From: Kitasatospora viridis
Lineage (GTDB): Bacteria > Actinomycetota > Actinomycetes > Streptomycetales > Streptomycetaceae
Assembly (NCBI RefSeq): GCF_007829815.1
Contig: NZ_VIWT01000001.1
Location: 6,039,001-6,103,000 of the forward strand
DNA: 64,000 nt
Direction of reading: 5' to 3'
Position numbers and translations under genes: made by a program. The notes under the pieces were generated by a model, which worked only from the letters and a program-made list of their open reading frames with translations, did no database searches and was not told the origin of the DNA. This document shows positions 1 to 8,595 of the stretch, in pieces. Positions within the stretch are counted from its first letter, which is position 1; every line of letters starts with the position of its first letter.

Positions 1-672
1 GTCCAGTCCGTCGTCGTCGAGTCCGCCGTCCAGCTCCCGCTGGACCAGCCCGGTGAGGTCGGCGTCCAGCAGCACCAGCTCCACGCCGGCCAGGTCCACG
101 CCCAGGAAGCTCGCCGGGAACGGTGCGCGCCGGTGCTCCTGCCAGAGCCGGGTGAGCTGTTCCTGGGGCGGCGGGACGGCCACCGGTCCGGTGAGCGCGC
201 CGACCGCGGCGTAGACGGTCCGCAGGATGCCGACGGCCGCGGAGGGGGTGAGCGCACCGCTGGTCACCTCCCCCAGCGCGATCCGCTCGCGCAGCCGGTG
301 GGCCCGGTCGAGTTCCGCGCCGAGCCCGGCGCCGAACAGCTCGGCGCCGACGGCCCGCGCGATCAGCTCCTGCGGCGTCCCGTCGCCGCCCAGCCGCTCG
401 CGCAGCGCCTGCTCCAGCCCGAGCAGCCCGTGGGTGACCGCGACCGTGGCGAATTCGTAGCGGTAGTAGGAGTGCCGGACCAGCTCCCGGGCGGTCTCCA
501 GCGCGCTGAGCACGCTGCGTGACGCACCGTCGGGCAGCACCAGCGGTCCGACCAGCTCGGCCATGTCCGCGAAGTCGCGGGCCAGGTCACGGGCGCGCGG
601 GTCCGGCGTCGGCGCCGGCACCGGTATGGGCGTGGGCACGGGAGCCGGCACCGGCCCGGAGGCGGGGGTCAC
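1..672 (-). CDS. hypothetical protein, partial (C-terminus beyond window)
   Basis: The frame is open from a GTG at 672 to the left edge (224 codons). The first 25 residues are rich in Pro, Ala and Val. The rest is an Ala/Leu-rich, probably helical protein with no motif I recognise. The GTG overlaps the stop of a 49-codon reading frame (GTGA), so translation may be coupled; the ribosome site in front of the GTG is weak. Frame choice rests on typical actinobacterial third-position GC and the absence of stops. Function unknown. Confidence 0.6.
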   Translation of the reverse strand, partial: MTPASGPVPAPVPTPIPVPAPTPDPRARDLARDFADMAELVGPLVLPDGASRSVLSALETARELVRHSYYRYEFATVAVTHGLLGLEQALRERLGGDGTPQELIARAVGAELFGAGLGAELDRAHRLRERIALGEVTSGALTPSAAVGILRTVYAAVGALTGPVAVPPPQEQLTRLWQEHRRAPFPASFLGVDLAGVELVLLDADLTGLVQRELDGGLDDDGLD

Positions 673-818
673 CTGGCCGCCTGCCCGGCCGGTCCCCCCA
701 GCGGCGCTGTTCGCCGGGGTCCGTCGAGGATGCCGGCGGGGTCGGCGGCGTCAGAGGTGCCGGAGATGTCTGTGATGTCGGAGGCGTCGGGGAGGGCATC
801 GGTGAACTGGGACGACAT
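669..818 (-). CDS. possible 49-residue coupled upstream ORF
   Basis: An ATG at 818 opens an acidic Ser/Asp/Thr-rich peptide that ends in a TGA overlapping the GTG of the following gene by four bases. GGGAG lies about 13 bases upstream. This could be a real small gene, a leader, or a frameshifted N-terminus of the downstream protein. Nothing in the peptide identifies a function. Confidence 0.3.
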   Translation of the reverse strand: MSSQFTDALPDASDITDISGTSDAADPAGILDGPRRTAPLGGPAGQAAR

Positions 819-937
819 GGCGTGTCACTGCTCCCGGTGTGGCCTGACGGGGTGTCTGTCCGACCCTTTCCCCGCGTCACACCCGGCACACCCGCGATTT
901 CGCCTTTCGCGATCCGCCGGAGCGGGCGGGTGCGACG

Positions 938-984
938 ACGGCGGGGCCGTCCCCCTCGCTCAGAGAGGGGGACGGCCCCGCCGT
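938..984. terminator. strong hairpin terminator
   Basis: A perfect 20-bp stem (938-957 with 965-984) surrounds a 7-base loop. It lies just beyond the stop of the S53 peptidase gene on the minus strand. No T-run follows, which is common for streptomycete terminators. Confidence 0.85.
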
Positions 985-1013
985 GGTCAGCGAGCGGTTG
1001 TCACCAACCGCAG

Positions 1014-2978
1014 TTACCAGATCCAGCCGAACGGGAAGCCGTACGAGGCGACGTAGCCGGGCGCGGGGGTGCCCACACCGGTCACGTCGTCGTAGCCCTC
1101 GGTGGCCGACAGCGAGCTGTCGTGGCCCATGGTGCGGACCGAGGTGGTCAGGCCGCCCGAGGCGTCGGTGGAGTTGGTGAAGTCCACCCGGACCTGCGAG
1201 ATGTCCTGGTCACCGCGCGGGTGGTCGGTGACGTCGTGCAGCAGCGGGGTGTCGAACCGGTCGTAGATCGACGGGTTGGCGAAGCCGATCGGCAGGTGCC
1301 GGGCCTGCTGGGCCAGCGCCTGCACACCGGCGATCACCGGCGCGGCCAGCGAGGTGCCGCCGATCCGGTACTCGTCGTAGCTCACCGAGCCGTCGGGCCA
1401 CGACTGGGTCTGGCCGACCAGGAAGCCGGTGTTCGGGTCGGCGACCGCCGAGATGTCCGGCAGGGTGCGCATCGGGGTGCTGCCGTTCGCCTTGGAGAGC
1501 GAGTCCGGCACGATGCCGCGCTGGTAGAACGGCTGCGGGGTCAGCGTGCTGGTGCCGCCGCCGGCGCCGCCGTTGAAGCCGCCCGGGAATCCGGTCCAGC
1601 TCTTGCCGTCCGCCGAGAGCAGGGCCTTGTCGGTGCCCCAGCCGGTCTCGAACAGGTACTTGTTGTTCTTGCCGACCGCCAGCGAGGTGCCGCCGACCGC
1701 GGTGGCCCAGGCCGAGTCGGCCGGGGTGGCGACCTGCTTCTTGCCGGTCGAGGCGGCGTTGTCGCCGTCGTCACCGGAGGAGAAGTAGAAGCCGATGCCC
1801 TCGACCGCGCCCATCTTGAAGGTCTGGTCGTAGGCGGCCTGGCTGTCCGCGGTGGCGTTGGCCTCCACGTCGGCCCAGGAGTTGGAGACGATGTCGGCCA
1901 GGTGCTGGTCGACCACCTTGTTCAGGGCGTCCAGCAGGTCGGGGTCGTTGCAGGAGGCGGCGCCGACGAACTTGATGTCGGCGTCCGGGGCCATCGCGTG
2001 CACGGCCTCGACGTCCAGCGACTCCTCGCCGTACCAGCCGGAGGCGCCGCACGAGTCGGTGCTGTTCCAGGCCGCCGGCAGGACCTCGGAGTACTGGCCC
2101 TTGCGGTAGGCCTTGTCGCCGTTGCGCTGGGCGTAGTTGGCCGCGTCCGCCGCCATGGTCGGCGAGGCGTAGGCGTCGGTGATCGCCACCGTGACGCCCT
2201 TGCCGGTGAAGTGGCCGGCGCCGTAGGCGGCGCGCAGCTGCTTGCCGGTGTAGCCGTGGATCACGTACGGCAGCTTGTTGCCGTCGGCACCCGCGGGCAG
2301 GTTGTCCGCGGTGTTCGACCCGAAGTAGGTCGAGTACGGGCCCGAGGTGCGGAAGCCCGCGCCGGGGCCGGGCAGGGTGTCCTGCGGGGTGGCCTGGTGC
2401 GGGGCGCCGTCCAGACCGGTGACGGTCAGCACCACGCCGGCCAGCGCGCTCGGCGCCGAGGCGGCCTGGTCCGGCGCCTGGTAGGTGTGGCCGTCCTGGC
2501 TGCGGTAGTTGTGCAGCGAGGTGGCGAAGGCTGCCTTCACGGCGGAGGCGCTGCCGGAGACCGCCACGTAGTGCTGGGTGGTCTCGGTGATGGTCAGGCC
2601 CGAGGACTTCAGCCACGAGGTGACCGCGTCGACCTGCTGCTTGGTGGCGCCGAAGCGCTGCTGCGCCTGGTCGGCTGTCAGGTACTTGCCGTACTGCGGC
2701 GAGTTCGGGTCGGAGACCGCCTGGGCGTAGGCGGTCAGGCCCTGCGGGTCCTTGCCGGCCAGGTAGACCCGGGCGGTGACCGGCGCGTTGGCGGCGGTGG
2801 CACCCTGGTCGGCGGCCTTGGCGGTCCAGGTGGGCTCGGTGCCCGCGAGCGCGGCACGGCCGTTCGGGACGGTGTCCGCCTGAGCGGTGGGGATGCCGAC
2901 GGCGAGGGCACCGGCGAGCAACGGCAGGATCGCCGCCGCGCTCAGTCCGGTACGCCGCTGGGCACGGGTGATCTTCAT
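1014..2978 (-). CDS. secreted S53 (sedolisin/kumamolisin) peptidase
   Basis: A 654-residue secreted serine-carboxyl peptidase that cleaves proteins outside the cell. Residues 1-34 are a signal peptide with an AQA cleavage site. Residues 40-190 fit a pro-kumamolisin activation domain, and the catalytic domain runs from about 215 to the end. Visible catalytic features are the Glu/Asp pair in GEESLDVE (near 318), the oxyanion-region SNSWAD, the serine motif GGTSLAAP (near 541) and the C-terminal calcium site DDVTGVGTP (near 631). The start at 2978 is chosen because AGGGGGG precedes it; an in-frame ATG at 3008 would add ten residues with no ribosome site. A strong terminator follows. It appears monocistronic. 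Confidence 0.93.
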   Translation of the reverse strand: MKITRAQRRTGLSAAAILPLLAGALAVGIPTAQADTVPNGRAALAGTEPTWTAKAADQGATAANAPVTARVYLAGKDPQGLTAYAQAVSDPNSPQYGKYLTADQAQQRFGATKQQVDAVTSWLKSSGLTITETTQHYVAVSGSASAVKAAFATSLHNYRSQDGHTYQAPDQAASAPSALAGVVLTVTGLDGAPHQATPQDTLPGPGAGFRTSGPYSTYFGSNTADNLPAGADGNKLPYVIHGYTGKQLRAAYGAGHFTGKGVTVAITDAYASPTMAADAANYAQRNGDKAYRKGQYSEVLPAAWNSTDSCGASGWYGEESLDVEAVHAMAPDADIKFVGAASCNDPDLLDALNKVVDQHLADIVSNSWADVEANATADSQAAYDQTFKMGAVEGIGFYFSSGDDGDNAASTGKKQVATPADSAWATAVGGTSLAVGKNNKYLFETGWGTDKALLSADGKSWTGFPGGFNGGAGGGTSTLTPQPFYQRGIVPDSLSKANGSTPMRTLPDISAVADPNTGFLVGQTQSWPDGSVSYDEYRIGGTSLAAPVIAGVQALAQQARHLPIGFANPSIYDRFDTPLLHDVTDHPRGDQDISQVRVDFTNSTDASGGLTTSVRTMGHDSSLSATEGYDDVTGVGTPAPGYVASYGFPFGWIW

Positions 2979-3082
2979 GTTCCCCCCTGCGTTGGATGTC
3001 GTACGCACGCACCGCTGGCAGCACGGATGGCTGCTCAGGCCGCAGCAGTAGCAGGAGCCGCGGACGTGCTTGGCAGGAACGG

Positions 3083-3109
3083 ATCATACCTGCGACCTGC
3101 GCGGATCAA
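3083..3109 (-). promoter_or_regulatory. candidate promoter of the S53 peptidase gene
   Basis: On the minus strand TTGATC (3109-3104) and TATGAT (3088-3083) are separated by 15 bases, slightly short for a housekeeping sigma site. The leader is about 105 bases. The rest of the 2979-3288 gap shows nothing else I can support. Confidence 0.35.
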
Positions 3110-3288
3110 TAGGCCTCAAAAGGCACAACATCTACGTCGGAAGGGCACAACCCCGGTCAAGGGCTGTCGAGTTGTCCGAGTTGCCCGATGAGTCGCACTG
3201 CGGCGGCCTGTCCGCTTTGACACCGGTATGGCGGACCGTCGACGGGTTCGTGACGTGTTGTGCGGCTCGGCGTCCTGCCGGCAGTCGG

Positions 3289-4176
3289 TCAGCCCTGCTG
3301 GTCCCGGCGGAAGTCGCCGGGCGTGCGGCCGGTCTCCCGGGCGAAGAACTTGCCGAAGTTGGTCGCCTCGGTGAACCCGAGCGAGCGGCCGATCGCCGCC
3401 ACCGGAAGGTCGGTGTGCGCCAGCAGTCGCTGCGCCTGCAGCGCCACCCGGGCGTCGGCGAGCTGCTTGGCCGTCCGTCCGGTGGCGGCCAGGCAGGCCC
3501 GGGTCAGCGTGCGGGGGGAGTAGCCCAGGCGTCCGGCGTAGTCCGCCACCGAGCGGGTGCGAGCGAAGGACTGCTCCAGCTCGCGGCGGAAGGCGAGGTA
3601 GGCCTCGCCGCCGGGGCGGTCGGGCCCCGGGCGGTCCGGGTCCGGCAGCCGGGCGGTGCGGACCAGCAGCGCGGCGAGCAGCTGGCGCAGCAGCGTCGCC
3701 GTCAGTTCGGGTGCCTGGCACAACTCCCGGTACTCCGCCGCCAGTTCACCGACCGCCAGGTCGAAGGTGCGGAACTGAGTGTCCGTCAAATGCCAAGCCG
3801 ATGAACCGAACCCGGCCAGCAGGTCGGCCGTCGCGGGCAGCTGCGGCGGGAAGCCGGGGGTGAACAGCACCAGCACCGCGTCCAGCCGGGCCGGCCGGCC
3901 GTCGGCGCCGTACGGCAGGCGCTGCACCTGACCCGGCCGCAGGTGCAGCAGGGTGCCCGGCCCGCACGGGTGGGTGACGAAATCGACCATCGCGGTGCCC
4001 TCGCCGCCGCGCACCAGCAGTAGCTGGTGGAAGTCCAGCCGGCTCGGCCGCCGTGCCACCGAGGGCCGCAGCCGCCTGCACAGCTCGCCGAAGTCCAGCA
4101 CCTCCAGGTCGGCGGGTGCCCGGTCCGGGTTCTCGTAGGCGATGTCGACGACCTCGCGCTGTCCACTTCTGACCAT
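3289..4176 (-). CDS. AraC-family transcriptional regulator
   Basis: A 295-residue regulator. The N-terminal half resembles the cupin-like AraC ligand-binding domain (HQLLLVRGGEG, then a LLHLRPGQVQ strand). The C-terminal 90 residues carry the double helix-turn-helix: SVADYAGRLGYSPRTLTRAC and AIGRSLGFTEATNFGKFF. It is transcribed away from the NTF2-like gene at 4267, which is its most likely target. The start at 4176 is the last ATG before the conserved N-terminus; other starts up to 4200 are possible. The ligand cannot be inferred. Confidence 0.9.
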   Translation of the reverse strand: MVRSGQREVVDIAYENPDRAPADLEVLDFGELCRRLRPSVARRPSRLDFHQLLLVRGGEGTAMVDFVTHPCGPGTLLHLRPGQVQRLPYGADGRPARLDAVLVLFTPGFPPQLPATADLLAGFGSSAWHLTDTQFRTFDLAVGELAAEYRELCQAPELTATLLRQLLAALLVRTARLPDPDRPGPDRPGGEAYLAFRRELEQSFARTRSVADYAGRLGYSPRTLTRACLAATGRTAKQLADARVALQAQRLLAHTDLPVAAIGRSLGFTEATNFGKFFARETGRTPGDFRRDQQG

Positions 4177-4266
4177 CTCGGGTCCGGACTCTACCTCGTC
4201 CGACCACCGCGGTCGGCGGGATCGTGGAGGCACACCGAAACCGACACCCGACGAAACGAGGCCCCC

Positions 4267-4641
4267 GTGCCCGCCACCACTCCCGCCCAGCTCCCGGTGC
4301 TCTTCCAGGACGCCCTGAACGCCGCCGACCTCGACGCGGTGCTGCTGCTCTTCGCCCCGGGCGCCGCCATGCGCACCGTCACCGGCGAGTACCTCACCAC
4401 CCCCGAGGCGCTGCGCACCGAGATCGCCGGCCTGATCGCCGCCCGCGGCAGGCTCACCAACGTCTCGCGCCACACCCTGCCCGGCGGCGACGCCGCCCTG
4501 CTCGTCACCGACTGGACCATGGAACTCGACGCTCCCGACGGCACCCGGGCCGCCTCCAGCGGCACCACCGCCAACATCGCCCGCCGCGACGCCCTGGGCA
4601 GCTGGCGGTTCGCCCTGCTCAATCCGCTCGGCACCGCCTGA
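4267..4641 (+). CDS. NTF2-like (SnoaL/DUF4440-type) protein
   Basis: A 124-residue single-domain protein with the cone-shaped NTF2-fold pattern: the N-terminal helix LFQDALNAADLDAVLLLF, then APGAAMRTVTGEYLTTPEAL, then three long strands ending in WRFALLNP. Related proteins are small isomerases, hydrolases or binding proteins. The GTG start has GAGG five bases upstream. It is divergent from the AraC regulator across a 90-bp shared promoter region, so AraC control is likely. Substrate unknown. Confidence 0.85.
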   Translation: MPATTPAQLPVLFQDALNAADLDAVLLLFAPGAAMRTVTGEYLTTPEALRTEIAGLIAARGRLTNVSRHTLPGGDAALLVTDWTMELDAPDGTRAASSGTTANIARRDALGSWRFALLNPLGTA

Positions 4642-4654
4642 GCCGACTGGCATA

Positions 4655-4692
4655 CTCCCTCCTTCGGGCCCGAACGGGCCCTGGAGGAGGGG
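4655..4692 (+). promoter_or_regulatory. hairpin that includes the ribosome binding site of the next gene
   Basis: GGGCCC-GAAC-GGGCCC forms the tip, and CTCCCTCC (4655-4662) can pair with the Shine-Dalgarno tract GGAGGAGGGG (4683-4692). It may terminate the preceding gene, or it may occlude ribosome binding on the phosphotransferase mRNA. A CATACT -10-like element sits at 4651-4656. Confidence 0.45.
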
Positions 4693-4701
4693 AGTTGAGC
4701 C

Positions 4702-5703
4702 ATGGATGACGACGCACTGCGCGGACCGCTGGCCCGAGCGGTGACCGACGCGCTCGGCGGCGGGCTGCTGGACGTCCGGCGACTGCGCGGCGGTAGCAAG
4801 AAGGGTGTGCTGCGGCTCGAACTGGCGGGCGGCGAGAGCGTGATCGCCTACCTCTGGTCGGCGGCGGAGGACCACTGGCCGCAGGCGGACCGGGACGCGG
4901 CCGAGCGCGATCCGCTCGGGCACGCCAGCGGGCTCGACCTGTTCGAGGCCGCGCACCGCCGGCTCGACTCGCTCGGCGTCCGCACCCCGCGGCTGTTGCA
5001 CGCCGACCGCAGCCACCGCCGGCTGCCCGCCGACCTCGCCCTGGTCGAGGACCTGCCGCGCGGCAGCCTGGAGTTGATGCTCGATCAGGAGCCGGAGCGG
5101 GCCGAACCCGTGGTCGACCGGCTCGCCGGGACGCTCGCCGCGCTGCACGCCGACACGGCCCCCGCCATGGGAAAGGTCGGCGCGGTCGAGCGGCTCGGCC
5201 AGGGGGGTCGCGAGGGTGGGCAGCGCGGCTGCGAGCACGTGGTGCTGGAGCGCGCGCTCGCCGACCTCGCCGAGGCGGCCGGCCGGGAACCCCGGCTGGC
5301 CGCCGTCCGCCCCCGCCTGGAGGAGCTGCTCCGGGAACGTGCCGCGGCCGTCCGCCCGCGCAGCCGGTTCCGACTGATCCACGGCGAACTCGGCCCGGAC
5401 CACGTGCTGGTGGACCGGGAGGACCGGCCCGCGCTGATCGACATCGAGGGGTTGATGTACTTCGACGTGGAATGGGAGCACGTGTTCCTGCGGATCCGGT
5501 TCCACGAGCGGCACGACCGGCTGGCGACCGTGGAACTCGACCCCGCCCGGCTCGCCCTCTACCGGCCCGCGATGCGGCTCTCCCTGGTGGCCGGGCCGCT
5601 CCGGCTGCTCGACGGCGCCTTCCCGGGGGACCGGGAGGCGATGCGCGCGATCGCGGAGCACAATCTCCGGCGGCTGCTGGATGAAATTGCACCACTATTC
5701 TGA
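4702..5703 (+). CDS. phosphotransferase (APH/choline-kinase fold) family protein
   Basis: A 333-residue cytoplasmic protein with the aminoglycoside-phosphotransferase/fructosamine-kinase fold. An N-lobe with a Lys-containing loop (GGSKKGVLRLEL) is followed by the hinge LALVEDLPRGSLELML. The catalytic loop is HGELGPDHVLVD near residue 230, where the usual HGD is HGE and the usual Asn is His. The metal-binding motif is IDIEG near 250. The altered catalytic Asp is notable: it may still phosphorylate a small molecule, or it may be a divergent kinase. A strong GGAGGAGG precedes the ATG. It may follow the NTF2-like gene in one transcript (60-bp gap with a hairpin). Confidence 0.85.
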   Translation: MDDDALRGPLARAVTDALGGGLLDVRRLRGGSKKGVLRLELAGGESVIAYLWSAAEDHWPQADRDAAERDPLGHASGLDLFEAAHRRLDSLGVRTPRLLHADRSHRRLPADLALVEDLPRGSLELMLDQEPERAEPVVDRLAGTLAALHADTAPAMGKVGAVERLGQGGREGGQRGCEHVVLERALADLAEAAGREPRLAAVRPRLEELLRERAAAVRPRSRFRLIHGELGPDHVLVDREDRPALIDIEGLMYFDVEWEHVFLRIRFHERHDRLATVELDPARLALYRPAMRLSLVAGPLRLLDGAFPGDREAMRAIAEHNLRRLLDEIAPLF

Positions 5704-5754
5704 CGGAAAGTCAGTTCTCTTGTTCTGCCGGTGAATTGAGTAGCAATCGGATGA

Positions 5755-5904
5755 ATTCCCGGCCACGGGATCGGCGCGGCCCACCTGGTCGGCGCCTCGC
5801 TGGGCGCGGCCTTCACCCCCGTCGCGGGGATGGGCCACTCGTTCTGCGCCCCGGGCCTGCCCGCCCGGTCGGGCGCCCTCATGGCCGACCACACCGCCCG
5901 CTGA
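5755..5904 (+). pseudogene. 3' relic of an alpha/beta hydrolase gene
   Basis: A frame opens only after a stop at 5752-5754 and has no start. It encodes about 49 residues ending in TPVAGMGHSFCAPG...ALMADHTAR. This is the characteristic C-terminal strand and catalytic-His region (GMGH) of alpha/beta hydrolases. The upstream 55 bases are AT-rich and unrelated. I read it as the remnant of a gene whose 5' part was deleted. Confidence 0.6.
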
Positions 5905-5973
5905 GCAGGAGCGCCGGCGAGCCGGGCTCGCCCCGGTCCGGCCCGGTGCGGCAGCATTCCGAGGGTGACGACG

Positions 5974-6489
5974 GTGACACGCGTAGTGGTCGAACGGTGG
6001 CAGGTGCTCCGCACGGTGCGGCTGCGGGCGCTGGCCGACTCCCCGGGCGCGTTCGGCGCGACCTGGCAGGGCGAACAGCGGCAGCCCGAGGCCTTCTGGC
6101 GGGCCCGCGCCGAGCAGGGCTGCTGGTTCCTCGCGCACGACGGCGGCGGCCACCCGGTCGGGGTGGTCGCCGCCGTGGCCGCACCCTCGGGTGAGCCGGC
6201 CGAGCGTCAGCTCGACGCGATGTGGGTGGAGCCGCGGTGGCGCGGGCGGGGCGTCGGCGAGGCGCTGGCCGGCGCCGTGCTCGCCTGGGCGGCCGAGCAG
6301 GGCGCCGACCGGGTCTCGCTCACCGTGGTGGACGGCAACGACGCGGCGCGCGGGCTCTACCTGCGCCTCGGCTTCCGGCCGACCGGCGAGCGCGAGCCCC
6401 GCCCGCGCGACCCGGGGCGGTGGCGCGAGCGGATGCGGGTCGGGCTGGCCGGGCCGGGGTCAGGGCTGGCGGGTGCGCGAGGCCGCTGA
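5974..6489 (+). CDS. GNAT-family N-acetyltransferase
   Basis: An acyl-CoA-dependent transferase of about 172 residues. The fold order is clear: N-terminal strand/helix VLRTVRLRALADSPGAFGAT, strand GVVAAVAA, the acetyl-CoA loop VEPRWRGRGVGEAL (motif A, R/Q-x-x-G-x-G/A), and motif B NDAARGLYLRLGF. GTG at 5974 has GAGGG eight bases upstream; GTG at 5965 is a possible alternative. This sub-type often modifies small amines or protein N-termini, but the substrate is not visible. Confidence 0.9.
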   Translation: MTRVVVERWQVLRTVRLRALADSPGAFGATWQGEQRQPEAFWRARAEQGCWFLAHDGGGHPVGVVAAVAAPSGEPAERQLDAMWVEPRWRGRGVGEALAGAVLAWAAEQGADRVSLTVVDGNDAARGLYLRLGFRPTGEREPRPRDPGRWRERMRVGLAGPGSGLAGARGR

Positions 6490-6518
6490 CCCGGTTGAGC
6501 CGGGCGGGTGGTGGTCCG

Positions 6519-6935
6519 TCAGGCGAGCAGCTTCTGCTTGGCCTTCTGGTACTCCTCCTCGGAGAGGTCGCCGTTGCGCTTGAGCTCGGCCAGCCGGGCG
6601 AGCTCGTCCACGTGGCTGGCCGCGGCCGAGCTGCCGCCGGGCCCGTCCGGCGTGCCCGCCGCGTCGCGGATGTAGGAGCGGAACGCCGCCTCGGACTGCC
6701 GGACCTGTTCGGCGTCGCGCCGACCCATGCCCTGACCCCGGGCGATCAGGTAGATCAGGATGCCGATGAAGGGCAGCAGGATCACGAAGGTCAGCCAGCC
6801 GGCCTTGCCCCAGCCGCTCATGTCGTGGCTGCGGAAGATGTCGCTGATCACCTTGAAGAGCAGGAAGAGCCAGAGGATCCAGAGGAAGAACTCCAGCATG
6901 GTCCAGAACAGGTTGAGCAGGGGGTAGTCGTGCAT
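6519..6935 (-). CDS. PLDc_N/SHOCT-domain membrane protein
   Basis: A 138-residue protein with two membrane segments (about residues 6-30 and 44-64) that match the PLDc_N two-helix module (FWTMLEFFLWILWLFLLF, then FVILLPFIGILIYLIARG). A 45-residue linker leads to a C-terminal SHOCT motif (LARLAELKRNGDLSEEEYQKAKQKLL). Such small proteins are widespread in actinomycetes and are assumed to be envelope-associated with an oligomerisation tail. It is monocistronic and convergent with the preceding GNAT gene. Confidence 0.9.
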   Translation of the reverse strand: MHDYPLLNLFWTMLEFFLWILWLFLLFKVISDIFRSHDMSGWGKAGWLTFVILLPFIGILIYLIARGQGMGRRDAEQVRQSEAAFRSYIRDAAGTPDGPGGSSAAASHVDELARLAELKRNGDLSEEEYQKAKQKLLA

Positions 6936-7134
6936 CGGGCTTCCCTTCGGGCCTTTCGGGCCGGGGGTGGGGCTCCGTCAGCCGACCCGGCGTCAGGCCG
7001 ACCTGGCGTCAGGAGGACAACAGTCAGAATCATATGACTTATATGTTCTATTTGTCCGATTTGATCCAAGGGTGGACCGGCGACCGACTGGCCCCGGACC
7101 CGAGGGTCGTGACGGCGGGCGTAGGCTCCGGCCC

Positions 7135-8403
7135 GTGGACGAACTGGTGTTCCGGAAGCCGCCCCGGGGGCGGCGCGCGGGGGCGTGGGACAAGGGGGCG
7201 GTGATCGGGCTCTGCGCCATCCCGGTGCTGCAGCTGGCCGTCTTCGGCTTCCGGGCGGGACCGCTGGCGCCCTTGGCCGGGGTGGCCTTCGCCGCCCTGC
7301 TGGTCGCGGTCGTCGTGCCGATCTCCGCCCGGTCCTGGACCCGGGTCGGCCTGGACGGCATCACCATCTCCCGGGGCTCCCGGCGGGGGCGCGGCTACGC
7401 CTGGCACCAGGTGCGCTGGATCGAGGTCCGCGAGCGGCGGGGCCGGTCCGGCTGGCAGCGCACGGTGCTGATCACCCCGGCCAGGGGTCGTCGGCGCACG
7501 CTGCCGTGGCTCGTGGAGAGCCAGCTCCGGCCGGATCCCGGGTTCGCCGTCTCGGTGGCCGAGCTGATGGCCTGGTGGGAGGCGAACACCGAAGCCTCCG
7601 GGCGAACAGAACCGGTCCGGCGCCTGGGGTCGGCCCTGGATCGCTGGCGCGCCGTCAGCCGGCTCCGCCGGCTCGCGCTCGGCGCTCCGGTGCTGGTGCT
7701 GCTGTTCGGAGTGCTGTGCGCGGTCCAGACGGCCGGCGACCTGCCCGGTGCCGTGCGCGCCGCGGACCGCTTCCACGCCGTGCCGCGCTGCGTCGGCCTG
7801 CCGCCCGAGCGGGCCACCGACCGCTGCTACCCGCAGTACGAGCGCGCCGTCTCCACCGTCCGGCTGGCCGACGGTGGGCGCGGTCCGTCCTGGATCGGCG
7901 TGGAGTCGGCGCCGGGTGACGGGAGCTCCGACAGCTGGGACAGCGCGGACGGCGACACCCGCTACAGCTTCGGCGCGCTGCCGCCCGCGCTGCGCTCGGT
8001 GCGGGTGGGCGACCGGGTCCAACTGGTCACCGAGCCGGACGGCAGCACGGTGGTCGGGATCGAGGCCGGCGGTGCCTTCGCGCCGACCGAGGCCGCAGCG
8101 GACAGCGCGCTCGGCGTCGCGCAGGCCGAACTCATCGCCACCGTCGTCGTGTTGGCCTTCGGGGTGGTGTGGCTGGCGGCGCTGCTGCGTCGGCCCGGGC
8201 GCCGGCTCCCGTGGTGGGTGCCGGCCGGTCTGCCGGCGGTGGGCGTGCTGCTCGACGTGACGGACGCACGCAGCGCCGACCCGGCTCCGCTGGACTTCGG
8301 GCTCTACCAGGGGACGTTGGCCGCGCTCGCCGCCGGCCTCGCCGTGGGCGTCCTGCTCCGGCTGGCCTGGGCGCGGCGGACCCGCTGGGCCCGGCGCTCC
8401 TAG
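7135..8403 (+). CDS. membrane protein with bacterial PH-like segment
   Basis: A 422-residue integral membrane protein. Two helices near residues 20-62 precede a soluble segment (TRVGLDGITISRGSRRGRGYAWHQVRWIEV) typical of the bacterial PH-like domain. Another helix lies near 180-200, followed by an extracytoplasmic region with paired Cys (RCVGLPPERATDRCYPQY) and at least three C-terminal helices. GTG at 7135 is chosen because the longer frame upstream crosses an AT-rich, promoter-like stretch (7030-7065, containing TATGACTTATATG). Function unknown. Confidence 0.8.
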   Translation: MDELVFRKPPRGRRAGAWDKGAVIGLCAIPVLQLAVFGFRAGPLAPLAGVAFAALLVAVVVPISARSWTRVGLDGITISRGSRRGRGYAWHQVRWIEVRERRGRSGWQRTVLITPARGRRRTLPWLVESQLRPDPGFAVSVAELMAWWEANTEASGRTEPVRRLGSALDRWRAVSRLRRLALGAPVLVLLFGVLCAVQTAGDLPGAVRAADRFHAVPRCVGLPPERATDRCYPQYERAVSTVRLADGGRGPSWIGVESAPGDGSSDSWDSADGDTRYSFGALPPALRSVRVGDRVQLVTEPDGSTVVGIEAGGAFAPTEAAADSALGVAQAELIATVVVLAFGVVWLAALLRRPGRRLPWWVPAGLPAVGVLLDVTDARSADPAPLDFGLYQGTLAALAAGLAVGVLLRLAWARRTRWARRS

Positions 8404-8595
8404 CGCCGGCCCTGCCCCCGGGCGCTGGTCGAGGCCAACTCTGTTGCGGATCAAGAGGATCGGCGATCAGCGGCGCCCGCTCCTCCTCGTCGACCCGTTG
8501 CCCCGGATTGTTCATTCTGATGATGCGTCAGGTACGCTGAGTTAGTGAAATATCACATTGCAAGGATCGAGCAGCCCACACAAGGAGGAACTCCC

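Noticed and set aside
1014..2978. S53 peptidase as the degrading enzyme for the polymer made by the Pls homologue
   Set aside because: It is 50 kb away and of the sedolisin class, whereas the known degrading enzymes are zinc metallopeptidases. There is no link beyond co-presence.
519..3191. 890-codon open frame on the plus strand across the S53 peptidase gene
   Set aside because: It is antisense to a gene with clear catalytic motifs, and its translation is Gly/Arg/Val low-complexity. It is a GC-rich shadow frame.
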